A stretch of DNA of 64,000 nt from an uncultured Elusimicrobia bacterium (GTDB taxonomy: Bacteria > Elusimicrobiota > Elusimicrobia > UBA1565 > UBA9628). Below the pieces are notes generated by a model that saw nothing but the letters and a program-made list of their open reading frames with translations, did not search any database and was not told where the DNA came from. The translations under genes and the position numbers were made by a program. The DNA is taken from positions 185,278 through 249,277 of the forward strand of contig CAIKVT010000029.1 in NCBI GenBank assembly GCA_903830945.1, read 5' to 3'. Below are positions 40,368 through 50,581 of the stretch, in pieces (the stretch's first letter is position 1; each line of letters opens with the position of its first letter).

Positions 40368-41797
40368 CAGTCCGCCTCCGACAGGGCCGAAAGTTCCATG
40401 GACTTCAAGAAATCCTTATTGCTCTTGGTGGTCAAAAGCTTGTCGCGCAAAAGCTCCATGGCCTCCACCGACCCGAGCGGCGCCAAGACCTTACGCAGGA
40501 TCCACATCTTATTGATCTCGTCCTCGGAGAGCAGCAGCTCCTCCTTACGCGTGCCAGAACGGTTGATCTCGATAGCCGGAAACATCCTGCGGTCGGCGAG
40601 CTTGCGGTCCAGACACATCTCAGAGTTGCCGGTACCCTTGAACTCCTCGAAAATGACCTCATCCATACGACTTCCCGTGTCGACCAAGGCCGTGCCCATG
40701 ATGGTCAGGCTGCCCCCCTCTTCGATGTTGCGCGCCGCGCCCAGAAAACGCTTGGGCCGCTGCAAAGAAGTCGCCTCCAGGCCGCCAGAAAGCACCCGGC
40801 CTGTCGAAGGACAGATGGTGTTGTAGGCTCGCGCTAGACGAGTGATGGAATCCAAAAGCACCACCACGTCCTTGCCCATCTCGACTTGACGTTTTGCCTT
40901 CTCAAGCACCATCTCCGCCACCTGGACGTGCCGGTCGGCGGGCTCATCAAAAGTCGAGGCCACGACCTCGCCCTTGATCGAGCGCTTCATATCCGTGACC
41001 TCCTCGGGCCGCTCGTCGATGAGCAGGACCATGACGATAACGCCGGGGTGATTGGTCGCGACGGCATTGGCAATCTTCTGCAGGATGATGGTCTTACCGG
41101 TCTTGGGCGCGGCCACGATCAGGCCACGCTGGCCCTTACCGATAGGGCTGAAAAGATCGATGAGGCGGGTGGTAAGCTCGTTGCGCTCGGTCTCCAGAGT
41201 GAATCGTTCGTTCGGGTGCAGGGGAGTCAGATTGTCGAAGAATGGCCGCTCCTTAGGCTGCTCGGCGTCGATGCCGTTGATCTTCTTGACCTGCAGGAGC
41301 GCAAAGAAGCGTTCGCCCTCCTTAGGCGGACGAACGAAGCCCGAGACGGTGTCGCCCTTACGCAGCCCGAATTTCTTGATCTGGGAGGGCGAGATATAGA
41401 TATCATCGGGCCCCGACAAATAATTATACACCTGCGAGCGCAGGAACCCGAAGCCGTCCGGCAAGACCTCGAGCACGCCTTCATCGTAGATCATGCCGTT
41501 GGCCTTGAGCTGGCCCTCGAGGATCTTGGCGATCATCTCCTGCTTGCGCAGCCCGGAGATGCCTTCAAGCTTAAGGTTCCTAGCGACAACCTCAAGCTCC
41601 GCAATAGTCATCTTGGCGAGCTGGGTCACGTCCATCTGCGCCACCGAAGGCTGCGACCGAGTCGGCGTCGTCGCGAAGCCGTTGGCGGCCGTGCCGGCGC
41701 CTGCGATATCGGAAGCTCCGCTGGTGCCGGTCGGACGGATTTCCTTACGGCCGGCGGTGGTCTCGGCGCTGGTGCTCTCCATCTTTTTATCCTCCAT
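40367..41797 (-). CDS. rho: Transcription termination factor Rho with N-terminal extension
   Basis: Hexameric RNA helicase that ends transcription. Rho N-terminal helix domain ([34 protein letters not shown], ~53-85), OSB RNA-binding domain ([14 protein letters not shown]), Walker [11 protein letters not shown], Walker [18 protein letters not shown] and the R-loop. The first ~52 residues are an extra segment; residues 16-35 are encoded by the repeat also found in queG. Overlaps coaE by 11 bases. Confidence 0.95.
   Translation of the reverse strand: MEDKKMESTSAETTAGRKEIRPTGTSGASDIAGAGTAANGFATTPTRSQPSVAQMDVTQLAKMTIAELEVVARNLKLEGISGLRKQEMIAKILEGQLKANGMIYDEGVLEVLPDGFGFLRSQVYNYLSGPDDIYISPSQIKKFGLRKGDTVSGFVRPPKEGERFFALLQVKKINGIDAEQPKERPFFDNLTPLHPNERFTLETERNELTTRLIDLFSPIGKGQRGLIVAAPKTGKTIILQKIANAVATNHPGVIVMVLLIDERPEEVTDMKRSIKGEVVASTFDEPADRHVQVAEMVLEKAKRQVEMGKDVVVLLDSITRLARAYNTICPSTGRVLSGGLEATSLQRPKRFLGAARNIEEGGSLTIMGTALVDTGSRMDEVIFEEFKGTGNSEMCLDRKLADRRMFPAIEINRSGTRKEELLLSEDEINKMWILRKVLAPLGSVEAMELLRDKLLTTKSNKDFLKSMELSALSEAD
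41693..41752 (-). repeat. In-frame coding repeat, copy in rho
   Basis: Rho codons 16-35 ([10 protein letters not shown] ... AGAG) align codon by codon with queG codons 87-106. It falls in the extension ahead of the conserved Rho core. Confidence 0.75.
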
Positions 41798-42392
41798 AGA
41801 TTAGCTCGAACGCCCTGTGATATTCGCGGACCTTCCGGCGCAGCTCGCCGAGGGTGCCGTCGTTGCTTATGACCAGATCCGCGCGCCGAGCCTTCTCCGC
41901 CAGTGGCAGTTGGGCCGCCAGGCGACGGCGCAGTTCGCCCAGCGGCAGACCGTCGCGCCGGTGCAGACGCTGAATACGTCTGCACCGGGACGCCAGCACC
42001 ACGACCGTCAGATCGAACTCATTCTGCAGGTCCGCCTCAAAAAGCAGCGGCGCGTCTACGACCAGAAGCCCCCGCCGCTGGGCACGAACACGCCGGCGCA
42101 TCCGGGCCAGTATGACAGGATGGATCAGTCGCTCCAGACGTCGGCGCAGGAGCGGCTGAGCGAACACGACCCGGCCCAGGGCCCGCCGATCTATATCGCC
42201 GCCATGTCCAAGCACATCCCGACCAAAAGCTCGCCGCACAGGCCCATAAGCCGGTCCACCCTTGGCCAGGACTTGATGCGCCACCTCGTCGAGACACAAG
42301 GTCGCCGCTCCCAGACGATGGAAGGCCCGAAGGGCCTCGGATTTGCCCGAGCCTATGCCTCCCGTCAATCCCACCACCAGAGCATTTTTCAT
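41787..42392 (-). CDS. coaE: Dephospho-CoA kinase
   Basis: Final step of coenzyme A synthesis. P-loop [11 protein letters not shown] at residues 8-18, [20 protein letters not shown] and [36 protein letters not shown], all in place. 201 residues. Start overlaps the rhomboid stop by one base; end overlaps rho start by 11 bases. Confidence 0.95.
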   Translation of the reverse strand: MKNALVVGLTGGIGSGKSEALRAFHRLGAATLCLDEVAHQVLAKGGPAYGPVRRAFGRDVLGHGGDIDRRALGRVVFAQPLLRRRLERLIHPVILARMRRRVRAQRRGLLVVDAPLLFEADLQNEFDLTVVVLASRCRRIQRLHRRDGLPLGELRRRLAAQLPLAEKARRADLVISNDGTLGELRRKVREYHRAFELIYGG

Positions 42393-43219
42393 CAGTGCTT
42401 CATCCGATCGGAGTAACGCCGCATGACCTCGCGCTCATCCTCGGTCAAGGAATCGACCCCCTTAGCAAGGATCTTGTCGAGAATACGATCCACGTCCTCC
42501 ATGCTGGCCGAGGAATCCGGCTTGGACTGCGGCGCGCTGCGCGGCCGGCCCGGCCGCCGCGGCTTGGCCGCGGCACGCGGCGCGGCGACGCCCGACAAGG
42601 CCGCCTTCATCTGAAGCTTTAAAGTAAACCACCAGCGGATATAGACATAGCCGACCCCGAGGCCGGTAAGGTGTGCGAAGTGGTCGATGCCGCCGTTGCC
42701 CTGGCCCAACATCATGAAAAACTCCATAGCCCCGCAAAGGATGGCCATATGCGCGGCCTTGACCGGAATGAAGAAATAAAGATAAACAACCGATTCCGGA
42801 TAGAGCATGGCAAAGGCCACCAGCAGGCCGAAAAGTGCCCCGGAGGCGCCAATAAGAGGGACCGCGGAATGCGGCCAGAAGGCGACCTTCACCAGAGCCA
42901 CGCTCAGACCACAGACGAAATAAAACTTCAGGAACTCTCGAGTGCCCCACTGGGCCTCGATGGCCATGCCGAACATCCAGAGCATGAACACATTGAAGAG
43001 CAGATGCAGGAAGCTCCCGTGGACGAACATGTAGGTCGCGAGCTGCCAGACCCAACGCTCCTGCAGGACCTGCTGCGGCACGAGGCCGAAGATCTTGACG
43101 AAGGCAGGCCCCACGATGGAGCTGACCACGAATACCGCCACATTGGCCAGCACAAGGTTCTTTACCCCCGGAGACATGCGCCGCAGGCTCATGGGCTCGT
43201 GCGAGAAAAAACGCGTCAT
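42392..43219 (-). CDS. Rhomboid family intramembrane serine protease
   Basis: Six transmembrane helices. Conserved elements: AIEAQWGTREFLKFYFVCGL, the nucleophile GASGALFGLLVA, and the catalytic His in IDHFAHLTGLGVGY. The C-terminal ~70 residues are cytosolic (Pro/Arg/Ala-rich linker, then SSASMEDVDRILDKILAKGVDSLTEDEREVMRRYS, a motif often seen at the end of bacterial rhomboids). ATG 43219 overlaps the polA stop by 4 bases. Confidence 0.93.
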   Translation of the reverse strand: MTRFFSHEPMSLRRMSPGVKNLVLANVAVFVVSSIVGPAFVKIFGLVPQQVLQERWVWQLATYMFVHGSFLHLLFNVFMLWMFGMAIEAQWGTREFLKFYFVCGLSVALVKVAFWPHSAVPLIGASGALFGLLVAFAMLYPESVVYLYFFIPVKAAHMAILCGAMEFFMMLGQGNGGIDHFAHLTGLGVGYVYIRWWFTLKLQMKAALSGVAAPRAAAKPRRPGRPRSAPQSKPDSSASMEDVDRILDKILAKGVDSLTEDEREVMRRYSDRMKH

Positions 43220-45801
43220 ATTTGCAGCACCTCCATGTCCTGCCAATTCGCTCCGACCTTGACGTCGGCCACCAACGGCACGTTCAGTCGCGCCGCCGCC
43301 TCCATGGTCGCCTTGGCCCAAACGGCGAAACGGCCGGCTTCCCCCCGAGGGACCTCGAAGAGGAGTTCGTCATGGATCTGCAGGAGCATCCGGGCTTCCC
43401 ATTCCCCGGGCAACCCGCGGTCCGCCGCGATCATGGCCAGCTTGATGATATCCGCAGCTCCCCCCTGGATAGGAGTATTGCGCGCCGCGCGCTCCGCGAA
43501 CTGCCGCAGAGCCGTGTTCTTGGCGTGGAGTTCCGGCAGATGCCGGACCCTGCCGAAAAGGGTGCGCACGCAGCCGTCCCGGCGCGCGGCCTCCAGATTC
43601 TTCCCCACCCAGGCCGCGACCCCGGGATAACGCGCCAGGTAGTCCTTGATGTAGCGCCCGGCCTCGCCCTGCGGTATACCTAACTCCGCGGCCAGGCCGA
43701 AGGCGGTCTGCCCGTAGACGATGCCGAAATTGATGGCCTTGGCGCGGCGACGCATCTCCTTGTCGACATCTACGGCCGGCACATGGAAGACCTCGCCGGC
43801 CGTGCGCAGATGGATGTCCTCGTTATTGCGGAAGGACTCGCAGAGCGTCTCGTCTCCCGAGACATGGGCCAGCACGCGCAGGTCGATCTGGGAGTAATCA
43901 ACGGAGACCAGCACGCAGCCTTCCCGGGCCACGAAGGCCCGGCGTATCCTCTTCCCGGCCGGAGAACGGACCGGGATGTTCTGCAGATTGGGATCAAGGC
44001 TGGAGAGCCGGCCCGTGGCCGTGCCGGTCTGATCGAAATGGGTGCGAACCCGGGAGTCCTTGCTGTCGAGCCGGGCCAGGAGCCCGTCTATGTAGGTGCT
44101 CTTGAGCTTGGCTAGTTCGCGGAAATCCAGAACCTTGGCCGGGATGGGATGCTGCTTGGCCAGGATCCGCAAGGCCTCCTCGTCCGTAGACCGGCCGCCC
44201 TTGGCCGTCTCGTGCGGCACGGGCAGGCCGAGCTTGTCGTAGAGGAGCGCGCCCAGCTGCTTGGGGGAGCTGGGATTGATCTCGGCGCCGGCCAGGCGAT
44301 TGATCTCCTCCCTGAGGGAAGCGATGTCGGCCTCGAACTCGGTCAACAGCCGCCCCAGATAGACGCCGTCTACGACCACGCCCGCGGCCTCCATGCCGCG
44401 CAGGATCTCGCAGATGGGCATCTCGATCTCGTCGAAAAGCTTGCGCACCCCGACGTTGTCCATGCCTTCGGCCAGGACCTCGTAGTCCAGGGCCGCGGCC
44501 GCGCCGCTGAGGAGTTCGGCGCGCAGGTCCTTGCCCGCGATCCGCCGGCCCGACTCCGCGGGATTGATGCAGTAGGAGGCGAGCATGGTGTCAAAAAATC
44601 GGCCGGAGGCGTTGACGCCCGCTGTCTCCAGGGCCGCGCGCGTCTCCTTGATGTCATAGCCCACCTTGAGTGCCTCTCCCGAAAGCAGCTTGCTCAAGTG
44701 CGCGGCTTCCTGGCGCAGGACCGCTTCGTCCAACACCGCGGTGCGGCCGTCCGGCAGGCCCACGGCAGCCAGGACCGCACCCGCGGCGAGATCCGGCTTG
44801 GGATTGCGACGCGCCGTCACCGTGATCGTCTTGGCGCAAGAAAGGTCCGCGCGCAACCCCGCAAAGGGGACCTCACGCACGGAGGTCCTTTCCGCGGGCG
44901 TGGCCACGGACTCCAGGTCAGTCAGGGCGCCATCTCCGCTGCGGGGCAGTATCTCTTTCAAGAGCGAACCAAACTCGAGGCGGCTGAACACGACCTTGAT
45001 GGTCTCCACGGATGGCTCGGGCAGCTTGCAGCCAGCAGGCTTAACTTCGACCGACACCTTAGTGTCGAGCGTGATCAATTCAATCGCAGTCGCCGCCGCT
45101 TTCTCCCCCTCAACCAAGGCTTGAGCGGTCTTGGGGGGTATTGCAGGATCAGCCGCCTTAGCCGCCTTAATAGCATCCTGCAAGGTGCCGAACTTCTTCA
45201 AGAGCTTAACCGCTCCGACCGGACCGATGCCGCGCACTCCCGGGACGTTGTCCGAGCTGTCCCCGATCAAAGCCAGGTAGTCCACCACCGCCTGAGGGCC
45301 GACGCCGAACTTCTCCTCGATCTGCGGGGCATCCATGAAGACGTTCTTGGAGGGATTGAAAACGCGGATGCCGGGGCCCACGAGCTGCAGGACGTCCTTG
45401 TCGCCGGTGACGAGCACCGCCTCATAGCCATCCTTCTGACCGGCCTTGGCCAATGTGGCCATAATGTCGTCGGCCTCGAAACCCGACTTTTCCACGCATG
45501 TAAAGCCCATGGCCTCCACCATGGCGCGAGCCTGTTTGAGCTGGAAGACGAGGTCCTCGTCGGTCTCCTTGCGAGTGGCCTTATACTCGGGGAAGAGCTT
45601 GTGCCGGAAGGTGGGCTCGGGCCTGTCGAAGCAGACGGCCATACGGTCGGGCTTGTCGCGCTTCAAGATCTGCAGGAGCATGCGCGCAAAACCATAGAGC
45701 GCGCCCACCGGCTCGCCCTTGGAATTGGTCAGGGGCGGCAGGGCATGATAGGCCCGGTGCAGGAAAGCGTGGGCGTCGACGAGATAGAACCTAGGCTTCA
45801 T
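43216..45801 (-). CDS. polA: DNA polymerase I, proofreading site apparently lost
   Basis: Okazaki fragment processing and repair. The 5'-3' exonuclease (residues 1-~290: FYLVDAHAFLHRAYHA, DADIMATLA-like GFEADDIMATLA, GDSSDNVPG), a 3'-5' exonuclease-like middle (~305-480) and the polymerase domain with motif A VSVDYSQIDLRVLAHVSGD, motif B RRRAKAINFGIVYG and motif C LQIHDELLFEV. In the middle domain the first metal-binding D-x-E motif is not found (ITVTARRNPKP instead), so no proofreading is expected. 861 residues. 55 bases after trxA. Confidence 0.95.
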   Translation of the reverse strand: MKPRFYLVDAHAFLHRAYHALPPLTNSKGEPVGALYGFARMLLQILKRDKPDRMAVCFDRPEPTFRHKLFPEYKATRKETDEDLVFQLKQARAMVEAMGFTCVEKSGFEADDIMATLAKAGQKDGYEAVLVTGDKDVLQLVGPGIRVFNPSKNVFMDAPQIEEKFGVGPQAVVDYLALIGDSSDNVPGVRGIGPVGAVKLLKKFGTLQDAIKAAKAADPAIPPKTAQALVEGEKAAATAIELITLDTKVSVEVKPAGCKLPEPSVETIKVVFSRLEFGSLLKEILPRSGDGALTDLESVATPAERTSVREVPFAGLRADLSCAKTITVTARRNPKPDLAAGAVLAAVGLPDGRTAVLDEAVLRQEAAHLSKLLSGEALKVGYDIKETRAALETAGVNASGRFFDTMLASYCINPAESGRRIAGKDLRAELLSGAAAALDYEVLAEGMDNVGVRKLFDEIEMPICEILRGMEAAGVVVDGVYLGRLLTEFEADIASLREEINRLAGAEINPSSPKQLGALLYDKLGLPVPHETAKGGRSTDEEALRILAKQHPIPAKVLDFRELAKLKSTYIDGLLARLDSKDSRVRTHFDQTGTATGRLSSLDPNLQNIPVRSPAGKRIRRAFVAREGCVLVSVDYSQIDLRVLAHVSGDETLCESFRNNEDIHLRTAGEVFHVPAVDVDKEMRRRAKAINFGIVYGQTAFGLAAELGIPQGEAGRYIKDYLARYPGVAAWVGKNLEAARRDGCVRTLFGRVRHLPELHAKNTALRQFAERAARNTPIQGGAADIIKLAMIAADRGLPGEWEARMLLQIHDELLFEVPRGEAGRFAVWAKATMEAAARLNVPLVADVKVGANWQDMEVLQI

Positions 45802-45856
45802 CAGGAACGACGACGACTATCGTTTCGGGATTATGAAGGACGGCAAAATCTATGGT

Positions 45857-46186
45857 CTAAGCTTTGCTGAAGAGGGATTCCAGGATCTTCTTGATCTCAG
45901 CTTTGGAGTGCACGCCGACGAGTTGCTCGGCCACCTTTCCGCCCTTAAAGAACAAGAGGCTGGGGATGGAGGAGATGCGGTAGGTGCCCGCCGCGTTTGG
46001 GTGTTCGTCCGTGTTGAGCTTGGCCACGCGCACGCGGCCCTTGTACTCCTCCGCGATCTCCTTGACGACGGGCGCCAGCATGCGGCAGGGCCCGCACCAG
46101 GGGGCCCAGAAATCGACCAGAACGGGCTCGGGGCTCTCAAGGACTTCTTTCTGGAACGTGGCGTCCGTCAATTCGATCTCGGCCAT
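45857..46186 (-). CDS. trxA: Thioredoxin
   Basis: Cytosolic disulfide reductase. [14 protein letters not shown] active site at residues ~28-41, the cis-Pro in [13 protein letters not shown]. 109 residues. GGAG lies 7 bases before ATG. First gene of the nine-gene run that ends with prmC. Confidence 0.96.
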   Translation of the reverse strand: MAEIELTDATFQKEVLESPEPVLVDFWAPWCGPCRMLAPVVKEIAEEYKGRVRVAKLNTDEHPNAAGTYRISSIPSLLFFKGGKVAEQLVGVHSKAEIKKILESLFSKA

Positions 46187-46385
46187 CGATTGTCTCCTGG
46201 GGGATGTTTGTAAGAGGAAGGCGTCTTACGACAGCCTTATTCAGGCCTAATCCTATGATAGCAGGACCACTAAGCCAAGTCAAGAAAATTTCACGCGACT
46301 CGCCAGGGTTCGACTCGATCTATGTTTTTTCACAATGCAAGACGCACCTGTATTAGACTTTAATTCAATATAATGCACAATAGTC

Positions 46386-46415
46386 TTGACTAAACGGCAA
46401 ATACAATCATAATAT
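46386..46415 (+). promoter_or_regulatory. Promoter of the DUF4143 ATPase (leaderless)
   Basis: TTGACT (46386-46391), 18 bases, TAATAT (46410-46415), 6 bases, ATG 46422. The region from 46320 is AT-rich. Confidence 0.65.
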
Positions 46416-46421
46416 ACACAT

Positions 46422-47549
46422 ATGGAACGCTATTTACATGATTTAATCATCAAAGACCTACGCAAAAAGATGATTTTTATAACAGGCCCTCGACAGGTCG
46501 GGAAAACATATTTTTCAAAAAGCCTCCAAGGCGGATTCAGCAACCCGGTATATCTCAACCATGACGACATCTCGGACATAAAAATCATCCGCAAGCGCTC
46601 TTGGCCGCTCAACTCCGATCTTGTCATCCTGGACGAGATACACAAAATGAAAGGGTGGAAGTCATTTCTAAAAGGGACTTTCGACACTCGCGGAACTTCC
46701 CAATCTTTACTGGTCACAGGCAGCGCCCGGCTTGAGACTTTTAGACAGAGCGGCGATTCTTTAGCCGGCCGCTATTTCCCATATCACCTCAATCCCCTTT
46801 CCGTAAGAGAGCTCTCCGGGACCATGCCGCCATACGAGGCCCTTTCAGCTCTAAACAGACTGGGAGGGTTCCCGGAACCCTTCCTTTCCGCCTCCGATGA
46901 TGAGGCCGGCCGCTGGCGCAGGCAATACTACACCGATATTGTCCGCGAAGATATCCTGGACTTCAGCCGCATCAGTGAGATCCGCGTCATGCGACTGTTA
47001 TTGGAGATGCTGCGCAAGCGCGTGGGCTCGCCGCTATCCTATGCCTCGCTCGCCAATGATCTTCAAGTCGCTCCGAACACTGTCCGCAATTACATGGAAA
47101 TCCTGGAAAGCCTGCACATCATCTTTGCCATCCGACCGTTTCATAAGAATGTCGCCAGGTCGCTGCTCAAAGAGCCGAAAATGTATTTTTACGATACCGG
47201 CTATGTGGATGGAGACGAAGAAGTGCGCCTGGAAAACACCGTGGCCGTCTCTTTGCTCAAGCATGTCCAATACCTGCAGGACACGAAAGGAACGGACATA
47301 TCCCTGCACTATATCCGCACGAAGGACGGCAAAGAGATCGATTTCAGCCTTGCGGAAAAAGGGGCGCTGACGCATTTCCTGGAAGTGAAACTTTCAGATG
47401 ACGGCGTCAGTCGCAATTTGAAGTACTTCAAGGACCACTACAAAGAAGTACAAGCCGTGCAACTGGTGCACAACGCCCGCAATGAGCAGGAATTAGGCGG
47501 CGTTTCCATCGTCCGCGCCGGCGAGTGGCTGGCGCAATTATCCGCTTAG
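46422..47549 (+). CDS. AAA ATPase with DUF4143 domain
   Basis: Walker A FITGPRQVGKTYF (~19-31), Walker B LVILDEIHKM (~68-77), sensor LLVTGSARL, the LNPLSVREL segment, then the DUF4143 part from ~205 (PLSYASLANDLQVAPNTVRNYMEIL, a winged helix, and a restriction-like DGKEIDFSLAEKGALTHFLEVKLSDDG core). Proteins of this family are common in accessory DNA, with no settled function. The gene is less GC-rich than its neighbours and has its own leaderless promoter, which suggests acquisition. Confidence 0.88.
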   Translation: MERYLHDLIIKDLRKKMIFITGPRQVGKTYFSKSLQGGFSNPVYLNHDDISDIKIIRKRSWPLNSDLVILDEIHKMKGWKSFLKGTFDTRGTSQSLLVTGSARLETFRQSGDSLAGRYFPYHLNPLSVRELSGTMPPYEALSALNRLGGFPEPFLSASDDEAGRWRRQYYTDIVREDILDFSRISEIRVMRLLLEMLRKRVGSPLSYASLANDLQVAPNTVRNYMEILESLHIIFAIRPFHKNVARSLLKEPKMYFYDTGYVDGDEEVRLENTVAVSLLKHVQYLQDTKGTDISLHYIRTKDGKEIDFSLAEKGALTHFLEVKLSDDGVSRNLKYFKDHYKEVQAVQLVHNARNEQELGGVSIVRAGEWLAQLSA

Positions 47550-47620
47550 GGCTTCAGCACTACCGAAGCTTGAGGCCAGGGCTGAGGCAGGCCCCCAGGG
47601 ATGAAGAGACTACAACCGGC

Positions 47621-48031
47621 TTAAGCGAATTCTGTGGCCGGCCGCTTGAGCACGCCGCAGATCTCGGCCCAAAGGTCCTCGATGGTGATGGGCTTGGACA
47701 AGAACGCCGACGCCCCGGCCAACAGTCCCTCGACGCGGTCGCACGGATCGTTGTAGCGTATGGAGGCGGAGATGAGGATGATAGGGATCCCCACCAGTCC
47801 GGCGGTATGGCGGATGCGCCGGCACACCTCGAAGCCATGCATGTCCGGCAGACGGACATCCACGATGACGATGGAGGACTTGTACTGAACCAACGAGGCG
47901 AGGCCGGCCAAAGCCGTACCCGCGCCGCGCACTGTGACTCCGCGCAAGGCCATCACATCCGCGAAGGTCTCACGGAAATGGGCATCATCTTCGATGATGC
48001 AGATGGATATATCTTCAGCCGGGACTTCCAT
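47621..48031 (-). CDS. Receiver-only response regulator after the subtilase
   Basis: CheY-like receiver: CIIEDDAHFRETF, phospho-acceptor Asp in SIVIVDVRLPDMHGF, IPIILISASI, FLSKPITIEDL. No output domain. ATG 48031 lies one base after the subtilase stop, and its ribosome site AGGTGA is inside the end of that gene, so the two are coupled. 136 residues. Confidence 0.9.
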   Translation of the reverse strand: MEVPAEDISICIIEDDAHFRETFADVMALRGVTVRGAGTALAGLASLVQYKSSIVIVDVRLPDMHGFEVCRRIRHTAGLVGIPIILISASIRYNDPCDRVEGLLAGASAFLSKPITIEDLWAEICGVLKRPATEFA

Positions 48032-48032
48032 G

Positions 48033-50066
48033 TTATTCACCTGGTCTGCCTGCCGCGGCCTGTAAACGGGCCCGGCTGCGCGCCTCAAAATGCAACGCCA
48101 TGCGTGCGGCCAAGCTCGGGATGACCGGGGTCATGACCTTTGATATCGCCTTGAACGCAGCTTCCAAGTCGATGAATCCCTGACCCTCGGCATTCTCGCT
48201 CTGACCGGTCTTGACCAAAGAGGCCATGACGCCGTTGACCACGGCATCGAGCTTCTCACCGATGGCGGTCACGCCGAAGACCATGGCCAGCATGGCTATG
48301 GCTCCGGCCACGGCCGGGGTGGCCATGGAGGTCCCAGAGATGGCCTTGATCGGGCCCAGGACCGGGTCCACGCGGTCGGCCTCATCCTTCTTATCCATGG
48401 GCCAGGCGCCGTCGGTGTTGTAGCCGGGGGCGCTGAGATCCGGCCGGTGGTCCTTGTAATCCGAGTCATGCGCGGTCTTGGGCGAGCCGGGGCCGCGGGA
48501 GGAGAAGTAGGCGACCTTCTTGCTGCGGTCGGTGGCGGCCACGGCGACCACGCGGATGGCGCCGGTCTTGGCGTCCTTGTACTGCACGATGGCGGGCGCG
48601 CCGATGGTGTTGGCGCCGGGACCGGCGTTGCCCGCGGCGAAGACCATGATGTGGCCTTCCTGCGCGAGCTTGCGCACGAGCTGGGCATCGGGCCCTTGCG
48701 GGTCGCCCTGATCGTCTCCCCAGGAATTGGAGACGATGAGGTTGCCGTCGTTGCCGGCCATGGTGAGGGCTTTCAAGATATCGTCGAGGGTGGCCCCGCC
48801 GCCGCCGGTGAAGACCTTGTAGTGGGTGAGGTTCTTGAGCCAGGGCGCATAGTTGAGGATCATGCTGGTGACCCAGGATCCATGACCATTGTCGTCGATG
48901 TTGGGCCCGCTGGTGGCGTTGATGAGGGCCTTAACGCGCTTGAGCAGAGGATGCTTCAGATCCGCGCCCGTGTCGATGACGGCGACCGCGGGCTGGGGGA
49001 TGGCCACGCCGAAGAGCTTAAGCATTAGCCGGCCGACCCGGCCCATATCAGGGGCCCCCCAGGCTTTCGCGGCCAGGGCGTGGACCACGTCGGCCTTGGT
49101 GACCTTGAGGTTCTCAGCCATGCTCACGGAGCCGCGGGCCGAAGAGTCCGTGTCGTCGGACTTGACCGGCACGGGCACGACGATCGCACGGCGCTCATTG
49201 TCATATACCTTGAAGCCGCGCGACTCAAGGAGCCGGCGCAACTCGGTGGCGCGGCCGGCCTCGACACGAATGGTCGCGGCGTTGATGCGCGCATAAGTGG
49301 CGATAGGAGTAGCGTTGTAGGCGGCCATTGTGGCCGCCTCCAAGCCAGCGGACTCGATTTGAAAAGTCATACGTTGCTGGGTGCGGGCATAGGAGTCGAC
49401 CGTGCCGCGGCGGCTGATGTCAACCAGCGAGAGGTGCTCGTCAGTGGAAAGCGGTCTGATTGACTTGCCGAACATGACGATGATATCCACGGGCCGATTA
49501 TCCGAAGAGGCTGCGGCCGGAACGATCTGGGCCGGATCGTAGTCGGGCATATCCTGGGCGCCCCGACCCTTGGCAAAAGAGCGCAGCATCTGCCGGAGCT
49601 GGCCCATGGCATACGAGACGACGACACCCCTCGTCTGGCCTTGGTCAACCTGGCGAACTCCGCTCCGGATGACGGCCTGGTCGATGATAATAGGAGAAGC
49701 GACGGGCGAGACTTGCGGCGAGGCTACGGGTACGGAGACCAGCTCGGAACGCTCAGCCTGGATAACGACTGGGGCCTCGGCCTGCATAGGTGCGGCCAGT
49801 ACCTGGGAATTGATCTGGGGGACCAGGGTGTTAGGATGGATGATGCCGGAGAGGGAAGCGCCCTTGAGTCCAATGAAGGGGACGTCGGTGATGCCGCTGC
49901 TGTTAGTGAGGGGAGCACCGACAGCGCTCATCCCGGCTTTGACCGAAACGACCTGAACTTGGGTCTGCATGACGCCCGCGGTAGCCCGGTAGCAGTCGAG
50001 GCCGGGGATGACGCCAAGCATACAGGCGCAGATTAATATGGAAAGGGTGGTCTTGATTTGTCTCAT
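48033..50066 (-). CDS. Exported subtilisin-like (S8) serine protease with long prodomain
   Basis: Signal peptide (TTLSILICACMLGVIPGLDC), ~170 residues of Val/Ser/Pro-rich sequence, an I9-type inhibitor-like part (~190-300, DIIVMFGKSIRPLSTDEHL ... RINAATIRVEAGRATELRRLLESRGFKVYDNERR), then the S8 domain with Asp365 (AVIDTGADLKHP), His395 (DNGHGSWV), oxyanion Asn480 (AAGNAG) and Ser580 (ISGTSMATPAVAGA). Complete triad. ATG 50066 is set by the signal peptide; TATAAT lies 6 bases upstream. The PGLDCYRA motif after the signal resembles PGLPCYAA of the M48 protein at 60687. Confidence 0.93.
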   Translation of the reverse strand: MRQIKTTLSILICACMLGVIPGLDCYRATAGVMQTQVQVVSVKAGMSAVGAPLTNSSGITDVPFIGLKGASLSGIIHPNTLVPQINSQVLAAPMQAEAPVVIQAERSELVSVPVASPQVSPVASPIIIDQAVIRSGVRQVDQGQTRGVVVSYAMGQLRQMLRSFAKGRGAQDMPDYDPAQIVPAAASSDNRPVDIIVMFGKSIRPLSTDEHLSLVDISRRGTVDSYARTQQRMTFQIESAGLEAATMAAYNATPIATYARINAATIRVEAGRATELRRLLESRGFKVYDNERRAIVVPVPVKSDDTDSSARGSVSMAENLKVTKADVVHALAAKAWGAPDMGRVGRLMLKLFGVAIPQPAVAVIDTGADLKHPLLKRVKALINATSGPNIDDNGHGSWVTSMILNYAPWLKNLTHYKVFTGGGGATLDDILKALTMAGNDGNLIVSNSWGDDQGDPQGPDAQLVRKLAQEGHIMVFAAGNAGPGANTIGAPAIVQYKDAKTGAIRVVAVAATDRSKKVAYFSSRGPGSPKTAHDSDYKDHRPDLSAPGYNTDGAWPMDKKDEADRVDPVLGPIKAISGTSMATPAVAGAIAMLAMVFGVTAIGEKLDAVVNGVMASLVKTGQSENAEGQGFIDLEAAFKAISKVMTPVIPSLAARMALHFEARSRARLQAAAGRPGE

Positions 50067-50072
50067 AATCCA

Positions 50073-50078
50073 ATTATA
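50073..50078 (-). promoter_or_regulatory. -10 box of the subtilase gene (leaderless spacing)
   Basis: Minus strand TATAAT exactly 6 bases before ATG 50066; no ribosome site and no obvious -35 box. Confidence 0.5.
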
Positions 50079-50581
50079 GCGCAGCTCCGGAGCGTGCCAT
50101 GCGGGTCCTAGGTCCCAAGATGGATGAAACAATCGACCCAAATCCGCTGGGCCCGCTGTGTCCACAAAAAGGGACCAACAGGGACTCGACCATGGGTCCA
50201 TAGGGAAGACTTTCTGTAGGTCTGAATAGACCCGACTGCCGTCTTCTTGTCTTATCATACCTGCATGCCATCGGAACCCATGCCCGCAGCATCCAAACGC
50301 GCAATTTAATCACAGTTCCTCGGCTTCGGACTGGACGCCTACAACATGGCCGCCTTTTAGACGACGGCGGGAGAGATATGACCTGCATCCCCCACGCCCA
50401 AGCCATAAACTGGTATACTTTATATAGATTCAATCAACGACCGTTGCATCGGACCTGGTTACATAAACCCTCTGGCCGCAGCTTTCCGACGACCGCGCTG
50501 GAGCGCTTATGACGCCACGAAAACAGGACACGCCAGACCACGCAGCACGAATTCTACCCTAGGAGACTTCAAGAGGAAAAC
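50079..50581. other. 503-base intergenic region
   Basis: No frame with coding character on either strand. The only signal noticed is an extended -10, TGGTATACT (box 50414-50419), on the plus strand, which could serve the two small genes downstream with a leader of ~160 bases. Confidence 0.45.

Noticed and set aside
44149..45870. 573-codon open frame antisense to polA
   Set aside because: Reverse-frame shadow of a high-GC gene; polA on the other strand has all family motifs, and the antisense product is low-complexity with no domain.
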